A stretch of 64,000 nt of DNA from Heloderma charlesbogerti (GCA_026122225.1 JANEZZ010001513.1:2508001-2572000), one strand, 5' to 3'. Shown: positions 11,951 through 23,450, numbered from the stretch's first letter. Notes: a model not told the origin generated them from the letters alone. A program made the numbers and translations.

Positions 11951-12346
11951 TAGGGATGCTGCAGAAATTCGAGATGGATTAAAATGAACTCGGATTTCTA
12001 AGACTCTGACCCATGGAATCTACTGCAGAGCGCTCCCCTCAGGCCGTGCGGAGTCCGTGGACTTTTGGATGAATTTTTTACTTTCCCGAACTTTACACAT
12101 GTAAATCCGTAGAAAAATACATAAGTTTCTGCTAAGGAAAAGTTGAATGGAATGTGGGACAATACACTAAATGCTACGTACTGAGGTGAGTTATGTAAAT
12201 ACCTACATAAATATTTACATAATTTGCATATTTTTCCGCATTAAAAAATTATTTGCATCCGTCTGTGGGCGGACAATGGAACGAAAGGCCCCTGACAATC
12301 CACGAAACACAGATGGAGCAGATTTTACACAGTCCATACATCCCTA
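11951..12346. mobile_element. hAT-type nonautonomous element (MITE)
   Basis: 8-bp inverted ends TAGGGATG (11951-11958) and CATCCCTA (12339-12346) are flanked by a perfect 8-bp duplication TGTCCCAG (11943-11950 and 12347-12354). 396 bp, noncoding, with inner matches (TAAATACC, ATTTACATAA). Eight-base duplications are the hAT signature. Confidence 0.85.
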
Positions 12347-12597
12347 TGTCCCAGCAGGGTTGGTCTCACACCAGGCCAGGTATGTGTAACAGCTTCTTCC
12401 TGGTGCCATATTTGCAATAATATGCAAGTGATGCACCACTTGCATGCTTCGGTCCTGGCATGGTAGTGGTTATCACAATGGTGATAGTCACTAGTTCAGG
12501 TGGCTTTAACAAACAGTCAGATAACTTCATGGAAGGCTGTATCTATCAGTTATTTTGGGGGCATGATAACTCAATGGAACCTTCCTGTTCAAAGGTA

Positions 12598-12770
12598 ATA
12601 TGCCACTGAATACCAGTTGCTATGGGGCAACCAGTGGGAATGGGTATTGCCTTCCTTCATACCCTGCTGGTTGGCTTCCTATTATCAACTAGTTGGCCAC
12701 TATGGGAAAGCATTTGGTTAGCCACATGGACCTTTAGTCTGATCCAACATGGTTCTTCTTATGTTATCAG
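12598..12770 (+). mobile_element. CR1/L3-type LINE 3'-end fragment
   Basis: Ends in AGTCTGATCCAACATGGTTC followed by TTCTTATGTTATC, the 3' end shared with 23450 and 32935; preceded by the GTTGGCCACTATGGGA segment. Confidence 0.7.
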
Positions 12771-12939
12771 GATGAATTGTGTGGAGAAAAGGATTAAAAT
12801 ATGTTGAGATCAATGTGGGAATGACTACAGAGGTAGCAGCAACCATGTCACCAATACAGGAGTGTGTAAAGTAGGTCTAAGTCGCTGCAGATGGGCAAAA
12901 CCCTCCAAAGAAAAGCATAGAGTAGTTTAAGATTATATA

Positions 12940-13165
12940 TTGCATTTGATCAATGGTTTGATGCCCATGGTTTGTTTTTGGGTTAATTCTGGGTTAACCC
13001 AGAGTTTCTGGGTTTGCACATCATGAAACAATTGCTTAATAGAAAGCAGAATTGTTAATGGAAAGCAGAAATGACAAGCGTGTGAGAGGCAGCACATTCA
13101 TCGCTTCTCTCATCCGCAGCAATTTCTGGGTTAAACAACCCAGGAATTGCAGCATGATGTCATAA
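12940..13165. repeat. Possible MITE with TGGGTTAA-type inverted motifs
   Basis: Several self-complementary pieces (GGGTTAATTCTGGGTTAACC; GGGTTAAACAACCCAGGAA) with TGATGTC/ACATCATG near the ends. Loosely resembles 57725-58005 and 60890-61200. Termini not resolved. Confidence 0.35.
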
Positions 13166-13218
13166 TAAGTTTAAAACTACATAAGACAAAAGAATAACCT
13201 CTTGGCAAACATTATTAA

Positions 13219-13665
13219 TGGAGGGCGCAATGCTGTTGGGATAGGCGGCCGCCTCTGAACTTGGAGATGACTGTTTATCCAATGCAGGGCAGGAGCAGCT
13301 CGGAGGGGATCGTCCCCTCTGAGCTTCAGCCACCCTGCATTCGTGGCGACAGCCGATTTCGGCTGTCTAGCCATGGAAAGTCAGAGCGGGCGGGGAGGGG
13401 TGGTGATGCCAGACGACGCATAGGATGCGTCAGAACAGATGCCAGACGATGCATAGGACACATCAGAACAGCACTTCTGCCCTCCCTGCCCTGTCCTGTC
13501 CCCAGGAATGCTCCATTTTCACCACTCTGCGCTCCTCTTACAAGCACAGGTCCAATCCACGCTGCCTACAAGGCAGTGTGGGAGGGGGTGGAGGTCAGTT
13601 CTCAGGGAACTGACCTATCCTATCGCCGTCTAGCCACTGACTATCATCTAAAGGATTGCGTCGCC
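13219..13665 (+). repeat. GC-rich dispersed repeat, copy 1 (GCAATNCTAT ends)
   Basis: Starts GGGCGCAATGCT, then GGATAGGCGGCCGCCTCTGA, CAATGCAGGGCAGGAG, a GACAGCCGATTTCGGCTGTC hairpin, and ends near AAGGATTGCGTC. The same landmarks occur in reverse at 39429-39854. A GATGCCAGACGA(C/T)GCATAGGA piece is locally repeated. Its right end abuts the C-rich block. Confidence 0.7.
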
Positions 13666-16030
13666 GGTTAAAAGGTGCGCATCATAACACGGAAACTATT
13701 AGCCCAACCTTCATCTATGCTATCCCCCGACACGCACAGGGAACCTCCCACAATACCCGACCGCAAGCAAACCTGCCACCCCCATACACAACCGCCAGAT
13801 ACACCAGCCAATTTCATCCTTAATAAAACCCATCAGACAACCCATCGCATGCCCATTATCAATTCCACCAAGAGACCAACCCCAGCGGAATCCCAGAAGC
13901 CCTATAATCTACACCCCCCAGCCAGAATTACCCAAATATCAAAACTACCGCCGTTCCAAACACTCCGCTTCCACCATTAATCTCACCTCATCCACCAGAA
14001 AATCCCCCCGACCCTTGACCCCTCCTCTCATGCCTCCACCAACGACTCATCTCCCCCAAATTCCCAGGAAAATCTTCTGCCCTATAAATTCTACCACATC
14101 CTCCCCCACTACACATATATAAGACCCCAAACAACAATTAAATGTTTCCCGACCATTGCACCCCACGCCCCAACAAACAAACCAACCTTCCCACGGCCCA
14201 AATTCCACCCAGATCCCCCCCCCCTCCTTCACATGAATAGACCAACCCCTAATTACTTCTACATCCTTCAGATGACAAAAACCAAACACCCCTCCCCGTA
14301 CCACTGTTACAATGCCCACGCATCACCATAGAAAGATACATAGTGTAAAAGAAAGTGGTAACACACTAACAAACCCCAGAGCCCGGGGGGGGACAAACAC
14401 ACTGTATAACCCTCATTACCGCTTCCCTCTCCACATTCACGCGACAAGACCCTAACGCATTGCATCCCATATAAAGTGACTTCAGAAGATTGCATCAACT
14501 TTCAGTTCTTACCTTGTAACGACATTCTGTGACCGTCTCGTGCCACCTTCTGTTGAGTCCTATGCGCTGTATTATACTTCTCGGACAATGATCAGGTTGA
14601 CAGATATCAGGTTACTCCACCCTTACGTTCGCCCCCTACCAGTCAGTCCAAAACGAGTGAACATTCCAAAAATAATGGAACAAACGCCCGCCTTAATTCA
14701 AAACTATTCCCATAAAACCCGAAACCACCAACCCTCCCAACCCCCCACCTGTACATATATACTCTAATCAGCCCTTTAATAAACCCCCGACCTCCACCCG
14801 AACCCCCCCGGCGTGGCCCGCCTTAGACCCCTGGTTGTAGTTCATCCCATCGCCCAACCCCAGTACCTTGTTTAATCATATACATAATGTGCGGCCCGCA
14901 ATCACAGTCTGTAAGCCCTTTGATTTTAGAATAAACTCCTCGGTGGTCTGTCAATGTACATCCGACCCCCGGTCGCCCACTTTTGGTTCTTACTTATCAC
15001 AATACAACATAAGCAAGTGCTGATACTAAACACCATCTCACACCAACCCCCCCACGCAACCCGACCGACCAGCAACCCCCACATGCTTACCTAACATAGC
15101 ATCTCATATGTAAAATACGAGATCTAAAACCACCTCGGCAAAAGAAAACAAACAGTAACATAACAATAATCCAAAAGACACGAGCCACAACCCCACATTG
15201 GAAACATAGATTATCCAAAATACTGCCCAAATTTAATCCGCATCATAATGTATGCAACAGCTAGCAGCATGGAGTGGCCACCATGACCCACAGCCACCAC
15301 CCCCTCCCACCACCCCTCCCCATTCTTCAAACTATTACCGAGTACAACTCAACGAGGGCCCCTCGGAACCTGCTAAACTACCACTCCATTCCCCTCGCCT
15401 TGATCTCCCCCCGGGAGCAAAACTCGCCGCCGCGACCACCTCCTCCTGGTCACACATCCCCGCCCTCATATCCCACATTATAATACCGCCCCTCCTCCAC
15501 TAGCAAGCCCACACTCCTATAATTCCCTTATGGTCCAATAACATACCCCGAGTGTACAATATGACATGCCCATTAACACGCACCTCAGATCCCCCAAATA
15601 TAATTCGCTCCCCATATTCACCCCACCAATCACAATATCCAATTTCATAGAGAAAACCCATCCCTCTCAACACCACCACCCACCTCCAAGGCCTCGCTCC
15701 CTGATATGCAGCCCCAGGCGCCGCCTTCCAGAACTCCACCCACCACTCGTACCAAGGGCTCTAACCCACCCGCTTAGGCTCATTGCCCTACCCCTATTAC
15801 CCCAGTCACGTCACTTGCGGCAACAGTTTCGCTATAGACTACCCCGCCACTACACCCAACCTAATCAGAGACGATAGTTCACGACGCCAGATAACACTTC
15901 CCCCCTGTCCCTCGACCATTCATCAGCCTATTTCCCCATATGATCTTTATCCTCCCGCATTTCTTCACAATCCCCCACCCCTATTCGAACTCGTCAATAC
16001 ATCCCCTATCGCCCAAAAAACGCAATAGTT
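13666..16030. other. Anomalous C-rich, G-poor block
   Basis: About 2.36 kb with very many CCC/AACC runs and few G on the + strand. In one counted row (13741-13800) there are 28 C and 7 G. CpG is not depleted in that row (3 of 7 G follow C), unlike vertebrate bulk DNA. No tandem period, inverted repeat, gene, known repeat or mitochondrial gene is recognisable. Edges are abrupt. Open frames inside simply reflect composition. Could be an assembly or low-quality-read artefact, or a real exotic sequence. Confidence 0.75.
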
Positions 16031-16675
16031 TCGGTATATTCTGATAAAACAAAAAGCCCTCAGTGTTACACAATCAATGCCATAACTTGAAAGGCAAGTT
16101 TTACATAGCCTGAAACAGACGTTTACCTAATTTAACTATATTCTGTTAAGCATAAAATGGTACATCCAAAGCCATCTTTCCCTGTAATCATCCTGTGTTT
16201 ATACCATTCTTGCATAAATAAGCTTCTTCAAACAAAATATTTCATATAAACATAGCTTTTTGTTGTTTGGTGCCACTTCTCCTTTTGGAACATCCTGCCT
16301 ATTAATGGAAGACAGCTTTTATTTTATTTTTAAAACTTCTGATAATGTGATAGTTGATATGATGACCACATCAGAACTTCCATTTGTGGAGAGTCACTTG
16401 AATTCTGTATAACAAAGCAATGTAGCTTCTATTCCACAATAGTCCAGATAGTTGCTCAAGGTGAAGATGTATGTTGAAGTGTATTATCAATAAAGCCCTA
16501 TTCAGAAGTCCCATGCCATTAGAGTCACATGAAAGGGAGAATAGCCCACTGGCCCTGCCACCTCTATTGCCTCCTCGTCACCCATTCACCAAGGAGCCTT
16601 CTCCCCTTGAGTAGGCTCCCTTTGCCATTTTGAGCCCTGTTTGTGCATGTTCTAGATCATGTGGAGAACCTACAC
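16031..16675. other. Noncoding AT-rich sequence
   Basis: Ordinary composition resumes. No gene or repeat recognised. Confidence 0.4.
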
Positions 16676-16678
16676 AAG

Positions 16679-16915
16679 CAGGGATGGACCTAGAGTGAGG
16701 AGCTGCCTCAGGCAGCACATGCTGTGGAGATAGCACAGTTTGGTCTGCATCCCCTAAGCTAGCCTGCTGCTGTCGGGTTTAGTGGAAAATGCAGAATTGA
16801 AGTAAGATCCAGCTGGCTGCCCAGACAGTTTCTGTACATGGTATGGGAGTGGGTGAGGAACACCATCTTGTCCTTTACCTCAGGCAGCAAAATGTCTTGG
16901 GCCAGTCCCATACAC
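16679..16915 (+). repeat. MITE-like repeat (CTGCCTCAGGCAG type), copy 1
   Basis: GAGCTGCCTCAGGCAGCACA near the left is inverted-matched by CTCAGGCAGCAAAATGTCTT near the right. Shares order of motifs (CCCCTAAGCTAGCCTGCTGC, TTGAAGTAAGATCCA, ACCATCTTGTCCTTTACCTC) with 37670-37980. Confidence 0.7.
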
Positions 16916-17329
16916 CACTAAAGAAAGTTTCCCAGTGCAAATGGTACCCCTCCAAAATGTGGAGAGCTGTAAAAGCAGGCAACAAACAGGTAATAGGGGC
17001 TGAGGGAACTGACTTGTCCCTATTCTCCCCTCACATGATTCTATCTACATAGGGTGGGGTTGGGGACTTCTAAATAAGACTAACAAAGAGCAGGGGGTGT
17101 CTTCACGGTCAATTTGCTGTGAGCTGGCTTGGTTTCAAGGTTGTTTGGGGCACATGACGTTGTGGCCATCCCGCAGCCACCCTTGAGCTTTTTGCAGAAA
17201 AACTGGATTTCCTGAGACTACTTTAAGTCCGATTCTTTTCCTTAAGCCAGTATAGTTGTTGTGTGCCCCAACCCATGCATTTACCTTGGGTGTGCTAGCC
17301 CTGCCCAGGGGTGTGCCTTTCACTGTGAC

Positions 17330-18120
17330 CCCGGTCAAGGGGTGTTTCCTGTCCCTGTGTTTCCTGTCCCTGTGTTTCCCAGCACAAACCAATTAGTGTC
17401 TACTCAGAAGTAACTCCCATTGTAGTCAATGAGGCTTGTCCTCTGAATGCACACTTCAGAATTTACAGAGATCCTCTTCAACTGAAATAGCACATTTTAA
17501 AGCACTAATTCCCGAAAGGCTGTAAAACGCTCTCTCAAAGATGCGATTCTCCATTGTTTGATTTATTGCTGTTCGGACGTACCTAATTTGCACCTTTGAC
17601 CCTGCTCTGCATCGGTTTAGAAAGTGGACTGGTTTCCCATCCCTATGTTTCCCATCCCTGTCTTTCCCAGAACAAACATATGTGTGTCTTCTCAGAAGTA
17701 ACTCCCATTGTGGTCAAAGAGGCTTCTTCCTGAAATGAGCACTCCAGAAGTTACTAAGATACCCATGCACCAAAATAACACATTTGGGAGCCTTAATGTT
17801 GAAGGTTCATGTCTTTGATGTTTGCTTCCTTGCTATTTGGAAGTAATTAATTCACAGCTTCAATCCTTTGCAGTTTGGGAGCTTCAGTGGAAAGGAAAAA
17901 GGAGATTAGAAAGGGAGCCACAATGCTTCAAGCATTCAGGGGGTTAATTCTCCTAAAGGTTGTGAAGCACTAGGTCAAAGCTGCTTTCTCAGCTGTAAGA
18001 GAGTAATTAATGCGAAGCTTATCAGGAGCTTCAGGGAAGAAAGAAGGCTGCACCTATGTTTCTTTAATGTTTGCTTTGGAGTAATTAATGCAAAGCTTCA
18101 AAGCTTTGATCATTCGCAAC
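17330..18120 (+). repeat. Old internally duplicated repeat
   Basis: Two diverged direct copies begin TTTCCCAGCACAAACCA (17375) and TTTCCCAGAACAAACAT (17663), each followed by CAGAAGTAACTCCCATTGT and a GAGGCTT segment. GGAAGTAATTAATTCACAGC, GAGTAATTAATGCGAAGC and GAGTAATTAATGCAAAGC recur downstream. Family not recognised. Confidence 0.5.
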
Positions 18121-18880
18121 TTTGTCAGCCATAAGGAAGGACAAAAAACCTCTCACATTGGAGCAGGGGGAAGCCTCTTGCATTGGTTGATCAGCTGCTG
18201 CCAGTCTGATATCGTTCACTCCAATTCCTCCACCCAGAAGTATGTTCCTGTGAAGGGACTTAGAATGGTGCGGTGTACTTGCTCGTAGAGCCCTGCTCGG
18301 ACCAAAGCTGTCTCCTTGAAAAATCTGGGTAAGCCACCATTAGCTTGTCCTTCCATTGTCATGGAGATACCCCCCAGGAAAAGAAATTGGCTTGCATCCT
18401 GACAATCGCAAGCAGCATTTTATTCACAAAATGAGCATTTCTTGCTTCCTGCTGCAGTTTTCTGCACTGAAAAGCTGTTCCTGAGGGCTGAGGTCGGGAG
18501 GAGACACAACTCTTTGGAAAAAACATTTTGATGTGGTATGTGGGCAATCAGTGATAATCCTAGACCTCACCTTGTGTTAGTGGAAGTGCCTTCACCTCAT
18601 GCTTGTGTGCCATTGGATCCAAGCCATCATTTCTCCTGTTTGATACTGGCTCTAGCCATTTCTATAGAAACTCAAATATAGACACTATTGATAATAATTA
18701 TAGAAAATAGTGGATTTTATTTGTAAATATAAGATTCCTTAAAGAGCTGCACTGCAGTGCATCATTCCTAATATTTTTAATTGGATCTACATAGTCACAT
18801 GAGGCACTATTTTGTAGACTGACCTTTCTGTTAGAGTTATTTTCACTAAAGCTCTTAAAGTGCAAGAGAAACATCCTCTA
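18121..18880. other. Noncoding sequence
   Basis: No gene or recognised repeat. Confidence 0.35.
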
Positions 18881-19180
18881 CCAGAGATATCCCTAAATCG
18901 AGGCTGCTTCCAGCATCCGCTGTCAATTAGCCCCTTGTGTGAAGGGACTGCAGTTGCCCCAAACACAGGAAATTAATTGAAGTGGAAATCAAAGGCAAAT
19001 TAATTTTCAAGCTGGAATTCAGTCAAGAATTAGTCAAATTGTCCCTCTTTAAGGATCACAAGAGTGAGGTGCGAGCATCTTATTTCCTTTCATTTTTTAT
19101 AAGGCTTGTGTTAATTACAGATGTTAGGCAGCTAGTGGATCGTGCAGAGAAAAGCACAATTGCCTTTAAATAAACAGCAC
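18880..19180. other. Candidate conserved noncoding element
   Basis: Repeat-free, homeodomain-type TAATTA/ATTAATT cores several times (18972-19010, 19111), with mixed GC content and no ORF decay pattern. Selected by texture only; no alignment was possible. Confidence 0.3.
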
Positions 19181-19499
19181 CACTTTGGATTTTCTCTTGC
19201 AGTGTCCTATATATGTAATTACTGGATTCCTTAACATCTGAAATCTAACCCAGATAGCAACCAAACGGGCTTTATTAAGAAACAGATTACTAAGCTAAAT
19301 AGGTTGAAATTTAACAGCAAAATTGTGCCTTTCCCCAAATTCTTTCACTGTGGTTCTTGAGTCAAATTTATACATTCCCTGAACTCGCTCCGATTTCTGA
19401 TTTATTTAAATATTCAAGAGGCAAATCAGGGACTGCACTAAGGTGAAAGTGTAACCCTGGGTTCTCTGATGTGGTGCCCATGGACAATTCTCCTGGCTC

Positions 19500-20460
19500 C
19501 TGCCAAACTCCCTGGGCCCAATGCTCTTCAACATTTTTATTAATGACCTGGAGGAGGAGGTGCAAGGAATGCTGATCAGATTTGCAGATGACACAAAATT
19601 GGGCAGGATAGCTAATACTTTGGAAGACAGAAACAAAATTCAAAGTTGATAGACGAGCGCTGGGCAGAAAACAACAGAATGACATTTAATAGGGATAAAT
19701 GCCAAGTTCTGCACCTAGGAAAAAGGAAGCAAATGCACAGTTACAAGATGAGGGATACGTGGCTCAACAACACTACAAGCGAAAAGGATCTTGGAATTGT
19801 TGTAGATCACAAGCTGAATATGAGCCAACAATGTGATGTGGCTGCAAAAAAGGCAAATGTTCTTTTGGGCTGCATTAATGGAAGCATAGCTTCCAAATCC
19901 TGGGAAGTACTAGTTCCCCTCTACTCAGCACTGGCTAGGCCTCATCTGGAGTACTGTGTCCAGTTCTGGGCACCACACTTTAAGAAGGATGCAGACAAAT
20001 TGGAGAGGGTTCAGAGAAGGGCAACAAAGATGATCAGGGGACTGGAAACAAAGCCCTGTGAAGAGAGACTGAATGAAGTGGGCATGTTTAGCCTTGAGAA
20101 GAGAAGACTGAGGGGAGATGTGATAGCGCTCTTCAAGTACTTGAAAGGTTGTCACAGAGAGGAAGGCCAGGATCTCTTCTCAATCCTCCCAGAGTGCAGG
20201 ACACGGAATAATAGGCTCAAGTGACAGGAAGCCAGTTTCCGGCTGAACATCAGGAAAAACGTCCTGACTGTTAGAGCAATATAACAACAGAACCAATTAC
20301 CTAGGGAGGTAGTGGGCTCTCCGACACTGGAGGCATTGAAGATGAGGCTGGACAGCCATCTGTCAGGGATGCTCTTACCTGGATTCTTGCATTGAGCAGG
20401 GGGTTGGACTCGATGGTCTTGTAGGCCCCTTCAAACCCTACTTTTTATGATTCTATGATT
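19500..20460 (+). mobile_element. CR1-family LINE, 5'-truncated
   Basis: Begins inside RT (CCAATGCTCTTCAACATTTT reads PMLFNIF, then INDLE and FADDTKLG with the catalytic DD), runs through the thumb and C-terminus, and ends in the CR1 3' repeat TTATGATTCTATGATT. The 3' untranslated part (20225-20460) matches 50091-50370. CR1 copies lack clear target duplications and none is seen. Confidence 0.9.
19520..20224 (+). pseudogene. CR1 reverse transcriptase, C-terminal part
   Basis: After the RT motif C (FADDTKLGR, 19579-19605) a frame break near 19640 leads into a 192-aa open frame (19646-20224) with NRMTFNRDKCQVLHLGKRK, SEKDLGIVVDHKLNMSQQC, AAKKANVLLGCI, VLVPLYSALARPHLEYCVQF, LERVQRRATKMIRGLE, FSLEKRRLRGDVIALFKYLK. 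These are the standard CR1 C-terminal motifs and it stops at the normal place (TGA, 20222-20224). The N-terminal endonuclease and the start of RT are absent, so it is a dead 5'-truncated copy. Confidence 0.88.
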
Positions 20461-20690
20461 CCCTGTCCCTCCTGATTTTTATTTTATTTTAAAATATATA
20501 TATTTTTAGTTGTTAGCCTGACATGCTACAAAGGGAAGTTCCAGCCTTCACTTCCATCTTTACTTTCAAGAATGCCTCTGGGCCTTGCAGACATACTTAG
20601 AAAATAAAAAGAGTAGGTGGCTGAAACCCAGTGCTTCCTTTTGAAGTGTGCCCAGTCACCTAGGAAAAAGAAAAAGTTATGCTCTGGTGA

Positions 20691-21661
20691 ACAGTAGGAA
20701 CCAGACATGGAACAACCGATTGGTTCAAAATTGGGAAAGGAGTACGACAAGGCTGCATATTGTCACCCTGCTTATTTAACTTATATGCAGAGTACATCAT
20801 GAGAAACACCGGGTTGGATGAATCACAGGTTGGAATTCAGATTGCCGGGAGAATTATCAACAACCTCCAGTATGCAGATGATACCACCCTAATGGCAGAA
20901 AGCGAAGAGGATCTAAAGAGCCTCTTGTTGAGGGTGAATGTGGAGAGTGCAAAAGCGGGTTTGAAACTCAACATTAAAAAAACTAAGATCATTGCCCCAA
21001 CACTTCCTGGCATATAGAAGGGGAAGAAATGGAAGCTGTGACAGATTTTATTTTCTTGGGCTCCAAGATCACCGCAGACGGTGACTGTAGCCATGAAATT
21101 AAAAGACGCTTGCTCCTTGGGAGGAAAGCTATGGCAAACCTAGACAGCATAGTAAGAAGCAGAGACATCACCTTGCCGACAAAGGTTCATATAATCTTTA
21201 TATGAAGACAAAGGTTCATATATGTTTTCCCAGTAGCAACGTATGGCTGTGAGAGCTGGACTATAAGGAAGGCTGAGCGCCGAAGAATTGATGCTTTCGA
21301 ACTGCGGTGCTGGAGAAGACTCTTACGAGTGCCCTGGACTGCAAGGAGGTCAAATCAGTCCATCCTAAAGGAAATCAACCCTGAGTGCTCATTGGAAGGA
21401 CAGATACTGAAGCTGAAGCTCAAATATTTTGGCCACCTAATGCGAAGAGAAAACTCACTGGAAAAGACCCTGATGCTGGGAAAGACTGAAGGCAAAAGGA
21501 GAAGGGGACGGCAGAGGATGAGATGGCTAGATAGCATCACGGATGCAATGAACATGAACTTGAGCATGCTCCGGGAGAGAGCGCAGGACAGGAAGGCCTG
21601 GCGTGCTATGGTCCATGGGGTCACGAAGAGTCGGACACAACTGAACGACTGAACAACAACA
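20691..21661 (+). mobile_element. BovB LINE, copy B, 5'-truncated
   Basis: A perfect 12-bp duplication ATGCTCTGGTGA flanks it (20679-20690 and 21662-21673). It begins just upstream of RT motif B and ends GACTGAACAACAACA. It contains GVRQGCILSPCLF (disrupted start), LQYADDTTLMAE and the C-terminal YFGHLMRRE/RRMRWLDSI region. Confidence 0.94.
20700..21652 (+). pseudogene. BovB RT C-terminal half, broken (copy B)
   Basis: Frame 1 (to 21017) has the NLYAEYIMRN segment, the intact YADD motif C and the KLNIKKTKI segment, and terminates at LPGI-stop because of the same 7-nt deletion seen in copy C. The C-terminal region restarts at MEAVTDF (21029) and is broken again at 21178-21222, where a 29-bp tandem duplication GACAAAGGTTCATATA... 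replaces the VRLIKAM codons. The last open frame (21329-21652) has WTARRSNQSILKEINPE to SRTQLND. Confidence 0.88.
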
Positions 21662-21714
21662 ATGCTCTGGTGATCGGGAGTGTCCTAGGGCACTAGAGGG
21701 GTAGGGAGCAAGAG

Positions 21715-21900
21715 GTGTGTTTTGCTTCTTTGTGTGTGTGTGTGCGCATGTGTTCGTGTGCACTCATGCATGTATTAGCTGGTTGGTTTGTTATGGTATG
21801 GTGTGTGTTTGCCCCGGTTGTGTGCGTGTCTTTTGCCTGTGACGTTTTTTGGTTTGTGGTGTGGGTGGGTGTTTTGCCTGTGTGTGTATATATGTGGTTC
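21715..21900. repeat. TG-rich low-complexity tract
   Basis: Interrupted TGTG/GTGTGC runs; the long open frames here on both strands come from composition only. Confidence 0.75.
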
Positions 21901-22900
21901 TCTGAATATCTCCTGTTTACCTTATATGAAATTGGTGTTTTGTTGTGCTTTGTGTGGCAAAGATGATTTGGCATTTGGACATCAGACACTATCTCTTTCT
22001 TGTACACAGTTTCTCAGCCAATTTACTTATCTCTGAGCCTCATCACTTTGCCTTCTGTGAAATGGGTGTTGGAGCAGAAAACTGTGGATTAAAGAGAGTG
22101 ATTTTGTGTTTTGGAGCTCAAACCCCATCTCTGCCTCCCACCATGGCAGCCACTTTCTCAGAGTACCCATGGCACTTTGTCAAAACTCCAGATATGCCCA
22201 GCCACCCGGAAAGGTTGGGGGCCCCTGCTACTGGCAATATAGAAGTTTCTTGACTCATATTTCTTTCATCCTGGTATGTAATTCTGTAAACCAGCTACTT
22301 CCAGCTTAACACCGTGGCATGTGAAAGAGCCAAGATAATTGCAAATGGCCAGCACTGAAATAGCTTGGAATTCCTTGTCTGGGGTGGCTGATGTTGTTAT
22401 CTCATGTTATTGATTGCATAAACAAGCACTGCATTAGATTGCTTTCCTTAACATTGTCAGCATCCAATTACCATGGAAAATGTACTGTTCTATCACAACA
22501 ATATCTTGAAATCTGGAAAGTGTGTGTGCAGCTAGCTTATTCAGGTACTAGATGCTTGAACCAGAAGTCTGAGAGTGGGGTACAGGTTCCCTGTTCCCTC
22601 TGCCACCGAGACTGAAGCTCAGAGACGGGAAAGACAGACAATTCCAGGCACACTATGAGCAACGTCCAAATAGCGAATGCAGACATCTACAGAAGAACCT
22701 TCATGCATAGTGGCTTCCCTTCAGACGCCTGCACTCAATATGCAGGCATCAGGGTCAGGACTAGCCTGGACACATGATGTCAGGGTAAGGTCAGAGGGCG
22801 TGGCTCTGGTCATCATATGGATCCTCTTCATGTAATGTGTGAAGGGAGCTACAGACACCCCAGGGTTAAATCCCGCCTCCAATATCCATCAGACTATTGA
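21901..22900. other. Noncoding sequence
   Basis: No gene or clear repeat recognised. Confidence 0.35.
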
Positions 22901-23450
22901 AATTGGAAGAAGTTTGGAGTAACTCCCATATGAGGAAAGGTTACAATATCTGGGATTGTTTAGCTTAGAAAAAGGTAAGTAAGTCGGGGGGCATGATAGA
23001 GGTGTACAAAATTATGCATGGTGTAGAGAAAATGGATAGGGAGACATTTTTCTCCCTCTCTGATAATACTAGAACCTGGGGGTCATCCCATGAAGCTGAT
23101 TGGTGAGAGATTCAGAACAAATAAAAGGAAGTACTTCTTCACACAGCACTAGTGAAACTATGGAATTCACTACCAGTTTGGCCACCAATTTCGAAGGGTT
23201 TAAAAGGTGATTAGACAAATTCATGAAGGATGAGGCTATCAATTGCTACTAGACCTGTTGGCTATATGCTATCTCCAGTGTCAGACGCAGTGTGCCTCTG
23301 TATTCCATTTGCTGGGGAACATGAGTGGGAGGATGCTATTGCATGCGCATCCTACCTGTGGATTTCCCTGGTTGGCTGCTGGGTGAACAGAGTGCTGCAC
23401 TAGATGGACTTTTCATCTGGTCCAGCATGGCTCTTCTTATATTCTTATGA
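22901..23450 (+). mobile_element. CR1/L3-type LINE 3' fragment
   Basis: Contains GAGGAAAGGTTACAATATCT, GATAGAGGTGTACAAAATTA, AAGTACTTCTTCACACAGCA, GGTGATTAGACAAATTCATG and ends ATTCTTATGATCC. Aligns by eye with 32252-32935 throughout. Confidence 0.82.

Noticed and set aside
13675..16028. Proline/threonine-rich proteins in the C-rich block
   Set aside because: The open frames follow from C-rich, stop-poor composition on both strands and have no domains or start context.
13666..16030. Nuclear copy of mitochondrial DNA
   Set aside because: G-poor, C-rich bias resembles a mitochondrial strand, but no rRNA, tRNA, cytochrome or control-region motif could be read.
18982..19173. Small protein MEIKGKLIFKLEF...
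   Set aside because: No family, splice or start context; more likely noncoding conserved or unique DNA.
21693..22036. Cysteine/valine-rich and threonine-rich ORFs
   Set aside because: They are translations of the TG/CA-rich tract.
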